From positions 48,448,217 to 48,512,216 of the forward strand of contig OZ022345.1 in the NCBI GenBank assembly GCA_963989245.1: DNA of 64,000 nucleotides, written 5' to 3'. The position numbers and the translations under genes are program-made. Of the stretch, positions 37,247-48,245 are shown piece after piece. How positions within the stretch are numbered: the first letter of the stretch is position 1; the number at the start of each line of letters is the position of its first letter. The notes beneath the pieces are model-generated. The model saw only the letters and a program-made list of their open reading frames with translations. It had not been told where the DNA came from and did no database searches. Source of the DNA: Nansenia antarctica. Taxonomy: Eukaryota > Chordata > Actinopteri > Argentiniformes > Microstomatidae.

Positions 37247-40056
37247 ATGGCTGAGCGCAGCCAACCAGACCAGACAGTTACCCCCCCTTCTCCGCCCCCT
37301 GAGCCAGAGCCACGACCACAGAGAGTCCCGCGGTTGCCTCCGAGGTTACAGGAGTATGAGCTTGAGCTCGAAAGCTCACTGAGTGGTAGCGAGGAGCGCA
37401 CTCCACGGGATACAGTGGTCGGAGAGGCCGAGGTGTCCGCCGGCGCGCGGGTGGCTAGCACTGAGACAGCCCTCAAAGAGCACCAGCCTGAGGATGAGAT
37501 GGCAGAACCGCAGGGTTTTGCCGTGGAAACGGAAGAACAGGAAGGAGAGGCCCGGTCCGACAGCGCCTGCGGGCGGAAGAGGGAGGGCCTCAGCCTTAAC
37601 GATCTGCCTCCCAGTACGGCGCGCTCGAGACCTAGCTCCTGCCGCTCAGTGGCTTCCTACCGGTCCAGGGCTTCCGTGGGCAGTTCTGCCTCTGGGGCGG
37701 ATAGCCTGCACTCCAGAGGGAGTAGTGCCGCGCTGTCCGAATGTATGCGCCAACAGGCCGAGATGGCGTTAGAGCGGGAGCGCCAACAGGCCGAGACGGC
37801 GTTAGAGCGGGAACGACTCCAGTTCGAGCGTGAACGCCTCCAGCGCCAGGAGGCGCTAGAACGCGAACGCCTCCAGATGAACGGAGCGGAACGCGCGGCG
37901 GAGAGACAGCGCCAGGAGGCGCTAGAACGTGAACGCTTCCAGATGGAGCGTGAACGCCTCCAGCGCCAGGAGGCGCTAGAACGTGAACGCCTCCAGATGG
38001 ACGGAGCGGAACGCGCGGCGGAGAGACAGATGGAGGGGGCGGAACGCGCGGCGGAGAGGCAGATGGCGAGAGAGCAACTGCACGCAGAGAAGATGGAGGA
38101 AATGATGCAGACCATGCGCGACGTGTGCATCAGCAGAACTCCGTCGGCCCGTAGCTCCAGAGCATCATCCGCACGGCCCTCTCGAGTGCCATCTCCTGAA
38201 CCCCCCGCCGATGGCTCCATGACCCCCGCCATGACTGTCCAACTGCAGGCCCAGCTGACCACCTGGAAGGAAGAGGACCAGGGACCCGACCGCTACGCGG
38301 CCCAGAGGGAGCCAGCGTCGCTGCCCGGGAGGGGGGCCATCCCCCAAGAGCGTAGCACACCCCTAGGTCCTCCAGTGCACCAAAATGCATGCAGGCCGGA
38401 CACCCAGACCGTCCCTCCAGCACCGATGATCCACTACAGGATGTTCCCCCAGGTGGAGGGACCCAAGTTCCCCTTCTTCAAGGACGAGGACAGGAGCCAG
38501 TATGTGGAGCTACGCATCTGCCTAGACACGCTCTTGGACAACTCCTGCTCAGAGTCCTACAAATATGCGATTCTCCTTCAGCATGTGAGGAACCCCAGAG
38601 CCCACAACATGGTACTGGCCCATGCCTCCGCACCGACACCTTACACCAGAGCGCTCGCTGACTTGGATGCCCGCTACGGTCGTCCCTGGAACCACGCCCT
38701 TGCTGAACTGCAAGCCCTCGAACAGCAGGCCCCCATCAAGGATGACCGGGCGCTGGATGACTTCGCGCTCCGCGTGCACACCTTGGTTGGAATGCTGAAG
38801 ACGCAGGGCCCAGCTGGCGCCAGCGAGATCAACAGCACCTCCAACGTAGAGCGGCTGCTCCGCAAGATCCCACGCTTCCGGCAGGAGAGGTTCCGGCGAC
38901 AGCAGCGCGTTCGTAACCCCGGGAAGTTGGGTCTGAGCATGGCTGCCTTCGCGGAGTTCCTACTGGAGGAAGTGCATGACACCAACGTAGACGCCATGGG
39001 TTACGCTGAGCCGAAGAAGGAGAGGGAGAAGGGAGACCGCTGGGACCGGCCGAGCTCGAACAGAGGACGCCCAGTAGGAGTGCTGCACACGGAGGAGGAG
39101 CCTCGGAGAGAGAGGACCACCCGACCTGAGGGAAAGGATTCCTCTCAACCCCCCCAAAAGGGACGGAGAGGTCCACCGCCATGTCCGTACTGCCCCAGCG
39201 AGCACTGGTTCAATGAGTGCAGTGACTTCAACAACCTGAGTACCGAGGCCAAGCAGAGGTGGCTCGAGGAGCACAAGAGGTGCTGGAACTGTGGGCGCGA
39301 CCATCTGGCGAAGAACTGCACCTTGAGGAGGAAGTGCAACCGCTGTGAGGAGGTCCACCTCCACATCCTACACGAGGTCTCCCTCGCCAGGTCCACGGAG
39401 GGCAACAGAAGCCCTAGGTCCGGTCGCGCACCGGAAGAGGAAACCCCTGTCTACTACCTAGACTCGCCACAGAGCAGCGGCTCCAAGGTTCTACTGAAGG
39501 TGGTGAAGGTCCGACTTCACCACAACAACGCTGTGTACGACACGTACGCCGTTCTAGACGACGGGTCGGAACGGACCATCCTTCTCCAGGGGGCAGTGCG
39601 CCAGTTGGGGCTCCAAGGGACTGCGGAGAAGCTGACTCTGCGCACGATACGTCGCGACCTTAAAGAGGTCACCGGGGCGAGAATCAACTTCTCTATCTCC
39701 CCGGCGGGGCGGCCGTCGGATAGACATCGGCTTCAGAATGTCTTCACCGCCGACCAGCTAGCGCTCTCCCGCTACGACTACCCCCTGGAGAGGTTACGCG
39801 CAAGATATCCCCACCTACGGAGAGTAGACCTACACCCGATAGAAGGAGCGGAGCCAACCCTTCTCATCGGCTCGGACAACGCTGACCTGATCGTGTCGCT
39901 CCGTCCTCCGCTGAGAGGACCACGAGGCTGCCCGATGGCTGTTAAGACTGCGCTTGGGTGGGCCCTCCAAGGCGCTACCGAGGGGAGAGATAGAGACGGG
40001 GAGCTACGTCATCCCTCCATGTCCGAACCGAAGAAGCAAACCAACCAACCGGACCG
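37247..40056 (+). CDS. BEL/Pao Gag-protease ORF, truncated before reverse transcriptase
   Basis: One open frame starts at an ATG 20 bp after the primer site. In order: a Pro/Glu-rich, Ser-rich N-terminus; a highly charged coiled coil built on LERERLQ-type repeats (about residues 165-290); a DUF1759-type Gag domain (PFFKDEDRSQYVELRI to LLRKIPRFRQERF, about residues 405-545); three zinc-knuckle-like clusters (CPYCPSEHWFNEC, CWNCGRDHLAKNC, CNRCEEVHLHILH); and a DUF1758-type retropepsin with the active-site motif YAVLDDGSERT near residue 768. BEL homology stops near 40050, where PRPF40 sequence begins. The frame stays open to 40366, but that tail is an out-of-frame reading of PRPF40. No reverse transcriptase motif follows. 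Confidence 0.9.
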
Positions 40057-40614
40057 CCTGGAGTGGAATCTATTGCTGCCAGTGCACCTGGAACAGTTAG
40101 TACCACAAATGGTTCACCACAGGATGACCAACCAAAGAAGAAGTCTCTGTGGACAGAGCATAAGTCTCTGGATGGGAAGACCTACTACTACAACTCCCAG
40201 ACTAAGGAGTCCCGGTGGTGGCGCTACCGTGCCATGGCGGCAACAGCTGTTGCCGAGGAACACCTGCAGGTGGCCATGCACCCTCACGTGGCCGAGGTCA
40301 GCATTGACGCACCCGTCAACTCCGTCGAGTACACGTCAGCCATGGAGGTCTCAGCCAGTATTGTAGACGCCTCCAAGGAGGAAAGGCCGGAGTTGGCGAA
40401 GAAGACGTACAAGTGGAACCCAAAAGAGGAGGCCAAGCAGGCCTTCAAAGAGCTTCTGGAGGAGGATGGTGGTTCATTCAACGCGTCATGGGAGCAAACC
40501 ATGAGAATGATCATCAACGACCCACGCTACAGCGCCCTGCCCAAGCTGAGTGAGAAGAAGCAAGCGTTTAACACTGGGAGCGCAGCGGATCGCGACCTTA
40601 TTCAAGCGCGATGA
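40051..40614 (+). pseudogene. Captured PRPF40 (Prp40 homologue) coding segment 1: WW and FF1
   Basis: Intron-less coding sequence of the U1-snRNP-associated splicing factor PRPF40, closest to PRPF40A by recall, begins with PPGVESIAAS at the Gag junction. It includes SLWTEHKSLDGKTYYYN, the start of WW1, fused directly to SQTKESRW, the end of WW2, so the inter-WW segment is deleted. After a variable linker comes FF1 (EAKQAFKELL to INDPRYSALPKLSEKKQAF). It is in the -1 frame relative to Gag-protease, and that frame is open from 39994. After QAF it enters inserted DNA and stops at 40612-40614. Host PRPF40 has many introns, so this came from spliced RNA. Confidence 0.9.
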
Positions 40615-40880
40615 GGTGTGCTTCAGCACTATGATAGTTTAACATAGAGAAGAGTGTACTGACGCACAAAGATCGCTGGAGGGCGATGTCACGCAAGAAG
40701 CGTGAACACCCAACACACCCGGGGGAAACCCGATCTCTGTTCATTGATCAGAGCGCATGTCTTATCACTGGAACAAGACTGACTGATACACACCACACCT
40801 CTGCCATCATACATCGGTCCCACATGTATTTATTTACCATCATATTTTTCAATATAAAACGGTATGATATGGTAGCCTAC

Positions 40881-43800
40881 ATTGCAGTCGTCCCGCAGTT
40901 CTAGTAGATCGCCGACATCATGTTATTTGATGTACACATTTCACGGCAAGAGAATTCCGATTTGTGGCAAACACCCAACAATTGTTCGTTCACTAAACAT
41001 TATAACATGAACACAGTTATAGCACCAGTTCCTAGCACCTAGTTTCCTAGCACCAGGGGAGCCCCCCCTCCCAAATTTCGTCGTTTGGTACCTGTACTAT
41101 ATCAATGACAAATAAAGACCATTCATTCATTCATTCAAACAATGACAGTTACAGTCTCGCTCAAACTGTAGCGAGATTAGGAGACTACTAATTGAGAAAA
41201 GGAAAAGAAAATACATGAAAGAAAGGAGAGAAAGAGTACAAAATGATAAATCATTCAGAATGTTATTGGTTTTAATATTTCACAATCTGCCAGAATAAGC
41301 ACGCTCCCTCGCACACCCAGCCCATCATTTTTGATGCCGCTAATGTGTGTAATGAAAAGTGTGACAATGTTGAAAGACATGATGTCATAATCAAAATATA
41401 AAACCTGGTTGGATAAAATAAGATTCTGTTGTGATTGTGTTGACATTGTTGTGATGTCAAAAGAGATGTTGGTTATGTAATGTGTAAAGTGGAGAGGAGA
41501 TTGATCGGAACTGCAGGAGTTTTCATTACTAACGAATGATGGTTGATTATTATTATACAAAAATAATAGTAATAAATATTGCAATATTGTGTTATCATAG
41601 TTATGAGCTTCACAGTGATAAAGTCTGTTTATCGTGAACTTCACGCCGGCCGTGCCCGTAACATCAGCAGACAATCGACTGCTGTAAGCGTGTAAGCGTT
41701 GAAACCTGCTTGGCAGCTTTGAAACCCGCTTGGCTCGCTCATGAATTGGCAGCTATTGTTTGCTAATGGAAAACGATCAATAAGATTACCCTCCCCGGTG
41801 CATCAAGTCATTGTATGAAGTCAAGTGGTAGCTACATTGCAGTCGTCCCGCAGTTCTAGTAGATCGTCGACATCATGTTATTTGATGTACACATTTCACG
41901 GCAAGAGAATTCCGATTTGTGGCAAACACCCAACAATTGTTCGTTCACTAAACATTATAACATGAACACAGTTATAGCACCAGTTCCTAGCACCTAGTTT
42001 CCTAGCACCAGGGGAGCCCCCCCTCCCAAATTTCGTTGTTTGGTACCTGTACTATATCAATGACAAATAAAGACCATTCATTCATTCAAACAATGACAGT
42101 TACAGTCTCGCTCAAACTGTAGCGAGATTAGGAGACTACTAATTGAGAAAAGGAAAAGAAAATACATGAAAGAAAGGAGAGAAAGAGTACAGAATGATAA
42201 ATCATTCAGAATGTTATTGGTTTTAATATTTCACAATCTGCCAGAATAAGCACGCTCCCTCGCACGCCCAGCCCATCATTTTTGATGCCGCTAATGTGTG
42301 TAATGAAAAGTGTGACAATGTTGAAAGACATGATGTCATAATCAAAATATAAAACCTGGTTGGATAAAATAAGATTATGTTGTGATTGTGTTGACATTGT
42401 TGTGATGTCAAAAGAGATGTTGGTTATGTAATGTGTAAAGTGGAGAGGAGATTGATCGGAACTGCAGGAGTTTTCATTACTAACGAATGATGGTTGATTA
42501 TTATTATACAAAAATAATAGTAATAAATATTGCAATATTGTGTTATCATAGTTATGAGCTTCACAGTGATAAAGTCTGTTTATCGTGAACTTCACGCCGG
42601 CCGTGCCCGTAACATCAGCAGACAATCGACTGCTGTAAGCGTGTAAGCGTTGAAACCTGCTTGGCAGCTTTGAAACCCGCTTGGCTCGCTCATGAATTGG
42701 CAGCTATTGTTTGCTAATGGAAAACGATCAATAAGATTACCCTCCCCGGTGCATCAAGTCATTGTATGAAGTCAAGTGGTAGCTACATTGCAGTCGTCCC
42801 GCAGTTCTAGTAGATCGTCGACATCATGTTATTTGATGTACACATTTCACGGCAAGAGAATTCCGATTTGTGGCAAACACCCAACAATTGTTCGTTCACT
42901 AAACATTATAACATGAACACAGTTATAGCACCAGTTCCTAGCACCTAGTTTCCTAGCACCAGGGGAGCCCCCCCTCCCAAATTTCGTTGTTTGGTACCTG
43001 TACTATATCAATGACAAATAAAGACCATTCATTCATTCAAACAATGACAGTTACAGTCTCGCTCAAACTGTAGCGAGATTAGGAGACTACTAATTGAGAA
43101 AAGGAAAAGAAAATACATGAAAGAAAGGAGAGAAAGAGTACAGAATGATAAATCATTCAGAATGTTATTGGTTTTAATATTTCACAATCTGCCAGAATAA
43201 GCACGCTCCCTCGCACGCCCAGCCCATCATTTTTGATGCCGCTAATGTGTGTAATGAAAAGTGTGACAATGTTGAAAGACATGATGTCATAATCAAAATA
43301 TAAAACCTGGTTGGATAAAATAAGATTATGTTGTGATTGTGTTGACATTGTTGTGATGTCAAAAGAGATGTTGGTTATGTAATGTGTAAAGTGGAGAGGA
43401 GATTGATCGGAACTGCAGGAGTTTTCATTACTAACGAATGATGGTTGATTATTATTATACAAAAATAATAGTAATAAATATTGCAATATTGTGTTATCAT
43501 AGTTATGAGCTTCACAGTGATAAAGTCTGTTTATCGTGAACTTCACGCCGGCCGTGCCCGTAACATCAGCAGACAATCGACTGCTGTAAGCGTGTAAGCG
43601 TTGAAACCTGCTTGGCAGCTTTGAAACCCGCTTGGCTCGCTCATGAATTGGCAGCTATTGTTTGCTAATGGAAAACGATCAATAAGATTACCCTCCCCCG
43701 TGCATCAAGTGATTGTATGAAGTCAAGTGGTAGCTACATTGCAGTCGTCCCGCAGTTCTAGTAGATCGTCGACATCATGTTATTTGATGTACACATTTCA

Positions 43801-44320
43801 CGGCAAGAGAATTCCGATTTGTGGCAAACACCCAACAATTGTTCGTTCACTAAACATTATAACATGAACACAGTTATAGCACCAGTTCCTAGCACCTAGT
43901 TTCCTAGCACCAGGGGAGCCCCCCCTCCCAAATTTCGTTGTTTGGTACCTGTACTATATCAATGACAAATAAAGACCATTCATTCATTCAAACAATGACA
44001 GTTACAGTCTCGCTCAAACTGTAGCGAGATTAGGAGACTACTAATTGAGAAAAAGAAAAGAAAATACATGAAAGAAAGGAGAGAAAGAGTACAGAATGAT
44101 AAATCATTCAGAATGTTATTGGTTTTAATATTTCACAATCTGCCAGAATAAGCACGCTCCCTCGCACGCCCAGCACATCATTTTTGATGCCGCTAATGTG
44201 TGTAATGAAAAGTGTGACAATGTTGAAAGACATGATGTCATAATCAAAATATAAAACCTGGTTGGATAAAATAAGATTCTGTTGTGATTGTGTTGACATT
44301 GTTGTGATGTCAAAAGAGAT
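40881..44320. repeat. Tandem array, 951-bp unit, about 3.6 copies
   Basis: Copies start at 40881, 41836, 42787 and 43738, with spacings of 955, 951 and 951 bp; the last is cut at about 44320. Copies are nearly identical. Copy 1 has one extra ATTC unit and a few substitutions. Each unit contains a sequence resembling a LINE 3' tail (tgacaaataaagacc followed by an ATTC run). A 139-codon minus-strand frame is open in three copies but has no recognisable homology. Confidence 0.93.
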
Positions 44321-44591
44321 CTGTGGATTATTATTTATACATAGTGGTCTATATTTATATAGTGGTCTAAATTTGTTTTATGCAACAAGGAGGAGAAAAT
44401 GGTTACAGAAACACACCGTTGAAACGTGGTGGAGCGGGGGGAACCCGATGTCTTTGTTCATTGATCGGAAACGATCGACAGCCATCAACACTCCCCCCAT
44501 CAAGCGCATGTCTTATTGAGTCAACACGAGTTGACTCGCTGGAACGAGACAGACTGATACACACCTGATAAACAATGGCCTACTAATTTCA

Positions 44592-44856
44592 TATATATAT
44601 ATATATAGCCTATAGCATTATTTGAAAATTGACAGCGCTGTACAGGCATAATCATCAAAAAAGACATTATATACAATATTATAAATATCCGTTTGTTATA
44701 TAATATTTGTTGATGAACTACTTTGCTGTGGTACCTATGTAATACCACACAGCTTGATAGGTACATACTGTGCAGTGTATCATTCATAACTGTACATAGG
44801 CTACACATATCATAATATCTTATCACTATTGCATGGAACTTGGGTGAAAAAAAGCA
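44592..44856 (+). repeat. Duplicated 260-bp block, copy 1
   Basis: Sequence from the TA-rich run and tagcctatagcattatttg through cattgcatggaacttgggtg is repeated at 45610-45870 with no difference seen by eye. The spacing is about 1,016 bp. The intervening DNA includes an inverted LINE-like 3' tail. Confidence 0.85.
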
Positions 44857-45373
44857 ACGGTGTGCTGGGGATGCTGACTGTCCCATGGCCAGGCCTGATG
44901 CCTCTCCTGCCCTGTCTACCTGACAGCGCCCACGCTGAGCGCTCCGGCGACCTCCTATTCACTTTCTACTTTTTTTAAATATATATTGGTGTTCATATTA
45001 ATTACCATACTTTTTACTTGGAAGAATTGACGTGAACATTGCAAGTAAATAAAAATGTTACTTGAATTATCTGTCTCTCTGTGTTCGTTTGTAGTAGAAA
45101 TATCACATCTGATATATCTATGTAAATAGATTTCACTGCAACATGAACACACTATATTTTCACTTTTCACAACAGCTATTTTCATTTCATTTATAATGTG
45201 CAGTAAACAAACAAAATAATGTATACTCTCTGCAATTGGCTACTATACAATGGTGCCAAAATCAACTATCCAAATATGAATCTGCGTATATCTATGTACA
45301 ACCCTGTTGTAGCCTATTATTATCATGGTCGACATGAGAATTGTTGGCTACTTCATATCACAACTGAACATTC

Positions 45374-45430
45374 ATATCAGAATCAGAATCAGAAGACTTT
45401 TATTGCCATGACATGTAAACATGTTAGGAA
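45374..45430 (-). mobile_element. LINE-type 3' tail fragment, reverse orientation
   Basis: The plus strand reads cagaatcagaatcagaagac followed by ttttattgccatgacatg. On the minus strand this is an AATAAAA-containing 3' end with a GATTCT microsatellite tail, as seen at the ends of fish L2/Rex-type LINEs. Family assignment is tentative. Confidence 0.4.
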
Positions 45431-45609
45431 TTTGGTTTGGAACAATGGAGCACGGTTTACAGCAGGATAGGTGCAAGACAGGACAAGACAGTGCAAACCA
45501 ACATCAAAGTGCAAGAGTCATAATTAATATAAATATAAAGTGCAGAGATCAAGTGTTCATATCCAGACAGTCCAAAGCTCTCTGGGTGGGGGTGGAGGGA
45601 GGGTAGATA

Positions 45610-45870
45610 TATATATATATATAGCCTATAGCATTATTTGAAAATTGACAGCGCTGTACAGGCATAATCATCAAAAAAGACATTATATACAATATTATAA
45701 ATATCCGTTTGTTATATAATATTTGTTGATGAACTACTTTGCTGTGGTACCTATGTAATACCACACAGCTTGATAGGTACATACTGTGCAGTGTATCATT
45801 CATAACTGTACATAGGCTACACATATCATAATATCTTATCACTATTGCATGGAACTTGGGTGAAAAAAAA
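45610..45870 (+). repeat. Duplicated 260-bp block, copy 2
   Basis: Direct copy of 44592-44856. High identity points to a recent segmental or slippage duplication inside the inserted element. Confidence 0.85.
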
Positions 45871-46350
45871 ACCTCAGCTCCAACAAATCTGAAGGGATTG
45901 TAAAAGTCATACTGTACAGTTTATCATTTTCATAACTGTCTGTACATATACATATCTTATGTATCACTATTGCTATATATAGCCTATATATAAACACATT
46001 ATGTTACAAATATCAGTCTTATCCACTGTATCTAATTCAGCACTGAAGCCTGAAGGTTGAGCACAGTGTGTGCCCCCTTGCTACCTCTGCTGATATAAAA
46101 GAGAATTGCAGCCTTGGAGAAAAATATGGCAGCCGAATCCCAAGGCAAATACACAGACACACACAGAAATACTGCAAAATCGCTTTATACTAACTCGATT
46201 TTGAAAATGTAAAGATGCTGGGTGGTAGAACGCACATATCTAGGAAAAGTCATGAAAGGAGGGTCCTGAAATTTGATCGAGTGCAAAGGTAGATTTTTTT
46301 TTGTACTCACTGGTGCTGTTTAACACCTCACGGCTGTTCTAGTGTTTTAA

Positions 46351-46732
46351 GGCCTACCAGGCTAAGAAGGAGAAGGAACAAGCCAAGCAGCTCAGGAAGA
46401 GGAACTGGGAGGCGCTGAAGAGCATTCTGGACAACATGGCCAACGTCACCTACCGCACCACCTGGTCCGAGGCCCAGCAGTACCTGCTGGACGACCCCAC
46501 CTTCGTTGAGTACGAGGAGCTGGAGAACATGGACCAGGAAGACGCTCTGATCTGCTTCGAGGAGCACATCCGCGCCCTGGAGAAGGAGGAGAAGCAGAAG
46601 ACTCTGCTGAGGGAGAGAGACCACTTGTCCGAAGGTGCCGTGGTACTGGTGATCGACCAGTCCCTTCCACGCGCCGCCTGGCAGACAGGCAGAGTGACCA
46701 AGGTCCTATCACCTCATACCTCACGCTGCTAG
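46351..46732 (+). pseudogene. Captured PRPF40 segment 2 (FF3) fused in frame to the BEL polyprotein end
   Basis: Coding sequence resumes with AYQAKKEKEQAKQLRKRNWE and continues through FF3 (NVTYRTTWSEAQQYLLDDPT, EDALICFEEHIRALEKEE) to LLRER. FF2 is missing. From about 46619 the same frame becomes DHLSEGAVVLVIDQSLPRAA followed by WQTGRVTKVL, which resembles the DUF5641 domain at the C-terminus of BEL/Pao polyproteins, and ends at a stop at 46730-46732. The 3' LTR follows 58 bp later. By codon phase this segment continues segment 1 if the intervening insertion is ignored. Confidence 0.87.
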
Positions 46733-46790
46733 AGCAGCCTAGCCAGTGTGCCTTCTTAGTTAACTGAAACCGAGGGTTTCATGGGGCGGC

Positions 46791-47850
46791 TGTTGTGAAG
46801 GCCCACAGTTTTAGAGCCAGTTTTAGTTTCCCCGAAATCAGCCCTTCTGCCCCAGTTATTTACTTTGTTATTTTCTATACTATTAATATACGTTTCGTGA
46901 AGTGTATGTATTATTCTTGTAATGTTTATGCATATGTTTGATGACGTAGTATCCGGGGTGTGTCCGTGACCCGGATGCTACGTTCGGTGGTGTATATATA
47001 AGAAACGGAAGTAGTCCGCGAGTGAGTGTGATGAGAAGCAGAACGAGAGAGAAGCAGAACGAGAGAGAGTAACGCGAAGTCAATGTAAGATGGCGGATTC
47101 AGTACGACGCACACCGTGCAGAAGCTGAGGACGCCAGGAAAGCGATTATTGAGTGTACCACTGTAGCCCGTTTAGTTGTGTTCCCGTTGGACCGCCTTGC
47201 CAGCAGCCGGCTGTTCAACGTTGGACCAAGCGAGACGCCAGCGGGACATAATCGTCGCCTCCACGAGCGGACTGCGATCGAACACTGACTCCAGCGGAGC
47301 TTCGACGCGGACCACCGGACTTGGGCCCTTCACCTCGTGGTGGACCACGAAGACGGCCCTTTCCCTCCGCGTTGCTACGTCCCCCCCCCTTTCGTCGGCT
47401 AACTTCATCGACGCACATGCCATCCAACCAGGCCTCAACGCGCACCACAACCCTGGACTATAAGCCTGTTCAGGCCAGAGACTATCAGTGAGTGATTGAG
47501 TGTGTGTGTGGCCGGCGGGAGGGAATGTATATATATGGGGATGTATACAACCGTCATGTAAATAAATGTGTTGTTCATATGTGATACTGTTACCGTGTGT
47601 TAGTTGTTTGTAGGCTAATGCTAATGCTAATTTGTAGGCTAATGCTAATGCTAAGTACAAGGCTAATGCTAATGCTAATTCCATGCTAATGCTAATTCCG
47701 TGCTAATGCTAACGATAGTAACTGCTAGTCTAACGGTTTGCTGGCGCCCCCTGCCTGTATCCTCCTACACTGCCTATTTAGCTTTAGAGTTAGTTAGATA
47801 GCCAGCCCCTTCCTAAATTATACAGTCCTTTCAGCTACTCCCTGGCTACA
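46791..47850 (+). repeat. BEL/Pao 3' LTR
   Basis: Aligned to the 5' LTR at a constant offset of 10,642 bp with no indel and no substitution found by eye. Its TATA box is at 46993-47002 and its poly(A) signal at 47561-47566. It is followed directly by the gtgct duplication. The G-rich stretch just upstream (46781-46790) is the likely polypurine-type primer for plus-strand synthesis. Confidence 0.92.
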
Positions 47851-48022
47851 GTGCTGAATTGATATGCCCTTTTGTGTTTTCATGTATATATATGCAGGGA
47901 TGTTCAAAGTATTTTACTTTCAACCAGGTATCTGATTCTGATTACCTGTAGTCACTTACTTAATCATAGGAACTAGTTAACCCAATTCTTGTTGCACTGA
48001 AGCAGGTGGTTGATTGACTGTG

Positions 48023-48245
48023 TCCCCTTGTCTAAATGTAAGGGGTATCCTATGGTTGTCTAGTGGTGATGTTAGGACTGACTGTGTGTACCCTTGTCTG
48101 AATGTAAGAGGTATCCTATGATTGTCTAGTGGTGATGTTAGGATTGACTGTGTCTACCCTTGTCTAAATGTAAGGGGTATCCTATGGTTGTCTAGTGGTG
48201 ATGTTAGGACTGACTGTCTACCCTTGTCTAAATGTAAGGGGTATG
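48023..48245. repeat. Tandem repeat of about 65 bp, inside the inner hAT
   Basis: About 3.5 copies of a unit containing ggggtatcctatggttgtct, agtggtgatgttaggactga and ctgtgtctacccttgtc, with small length differences. It lies just before the right terminal part of the inner hAT-like element. Confidence 0.85.

Larger units (their letters stand above)
40572..46346. mobile_element. 5.8-kb insertion in the captured PRPF40 ORF (piggyBac-like ends, uncertain)
   Basis: PRPF40 homology breaks after a TTAA at 40568-40571 and resumes after a TTAA at 46347-46350. The inserted DNA starts CACTGGGA, and its other end read inward is CACTAGAA preceded by AA, so the ends are partly inverted (CACTRGRA). TTAA on both sides suggests piggyBac-type insertion, but the right end has two extra bases and no transposase ORF is visible. 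Most of the insert is a 951-bp tandem array (40881-44320) plus a duplicated 260-bp block. A different DNA transposon class, or a composite insertion, is possible. Confidence 0.55.
36149..47850 (+). mobile_element. Full-length BEL/Pao LTR retrotransposon carrying captured PRPF40 sequence
   Basis: Two 1,060-bp LTRs beginning TG and ending CA flank the element, with a perfect 5-bp target duplication gtgct (36144-36148 and 47851-47855). Order: 5' LTR, tRNA-Tyr primer site, Gag-protease ORF, PRPF40-derived coding sequence split by a 5.8-kb insertion, DUF5641-like end of the BEL polyprotein, G-rich tract, 3' LTR. Reverse transcriptase, RNase H and the integrase core are missing, so it must have moved with enzymes supplied in trans. 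The LTRs show no difference by eye, implying very recent insertion. Confidence 0.93.

Noticed and set aside
41255..43576. Three identical 139-codon minus-strand ORFs
   Set aside because: They recur because the 951-bp unit is tandemly repeated. No homology, no start context and AT-rich codon use; the fourth copy is cut.
40572..46350. The 5.8-kb gap in PRPF40 as a retained intron of the host gene
   Set aside because: The sequence ends gttttaag before the second segment, but the left edge has no donor that keeps the frame, and all other PRPF40 introns are absent. TTAA on both sides fits insertion better.
40051..46732. A native PRPF40 gene
   Set aside because: It lacks introns, the N-terminus, FF2, FF4-5 and the C-terminus, and is bounded by BEL coding sequence and LTRs.
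48121..48245. CRISPR-like short repeats
   Set aside because: The roughly 65-bp units are directly adjacent with no unique spacers; an ordinary tandem repeat in a eukaryotic transposon.
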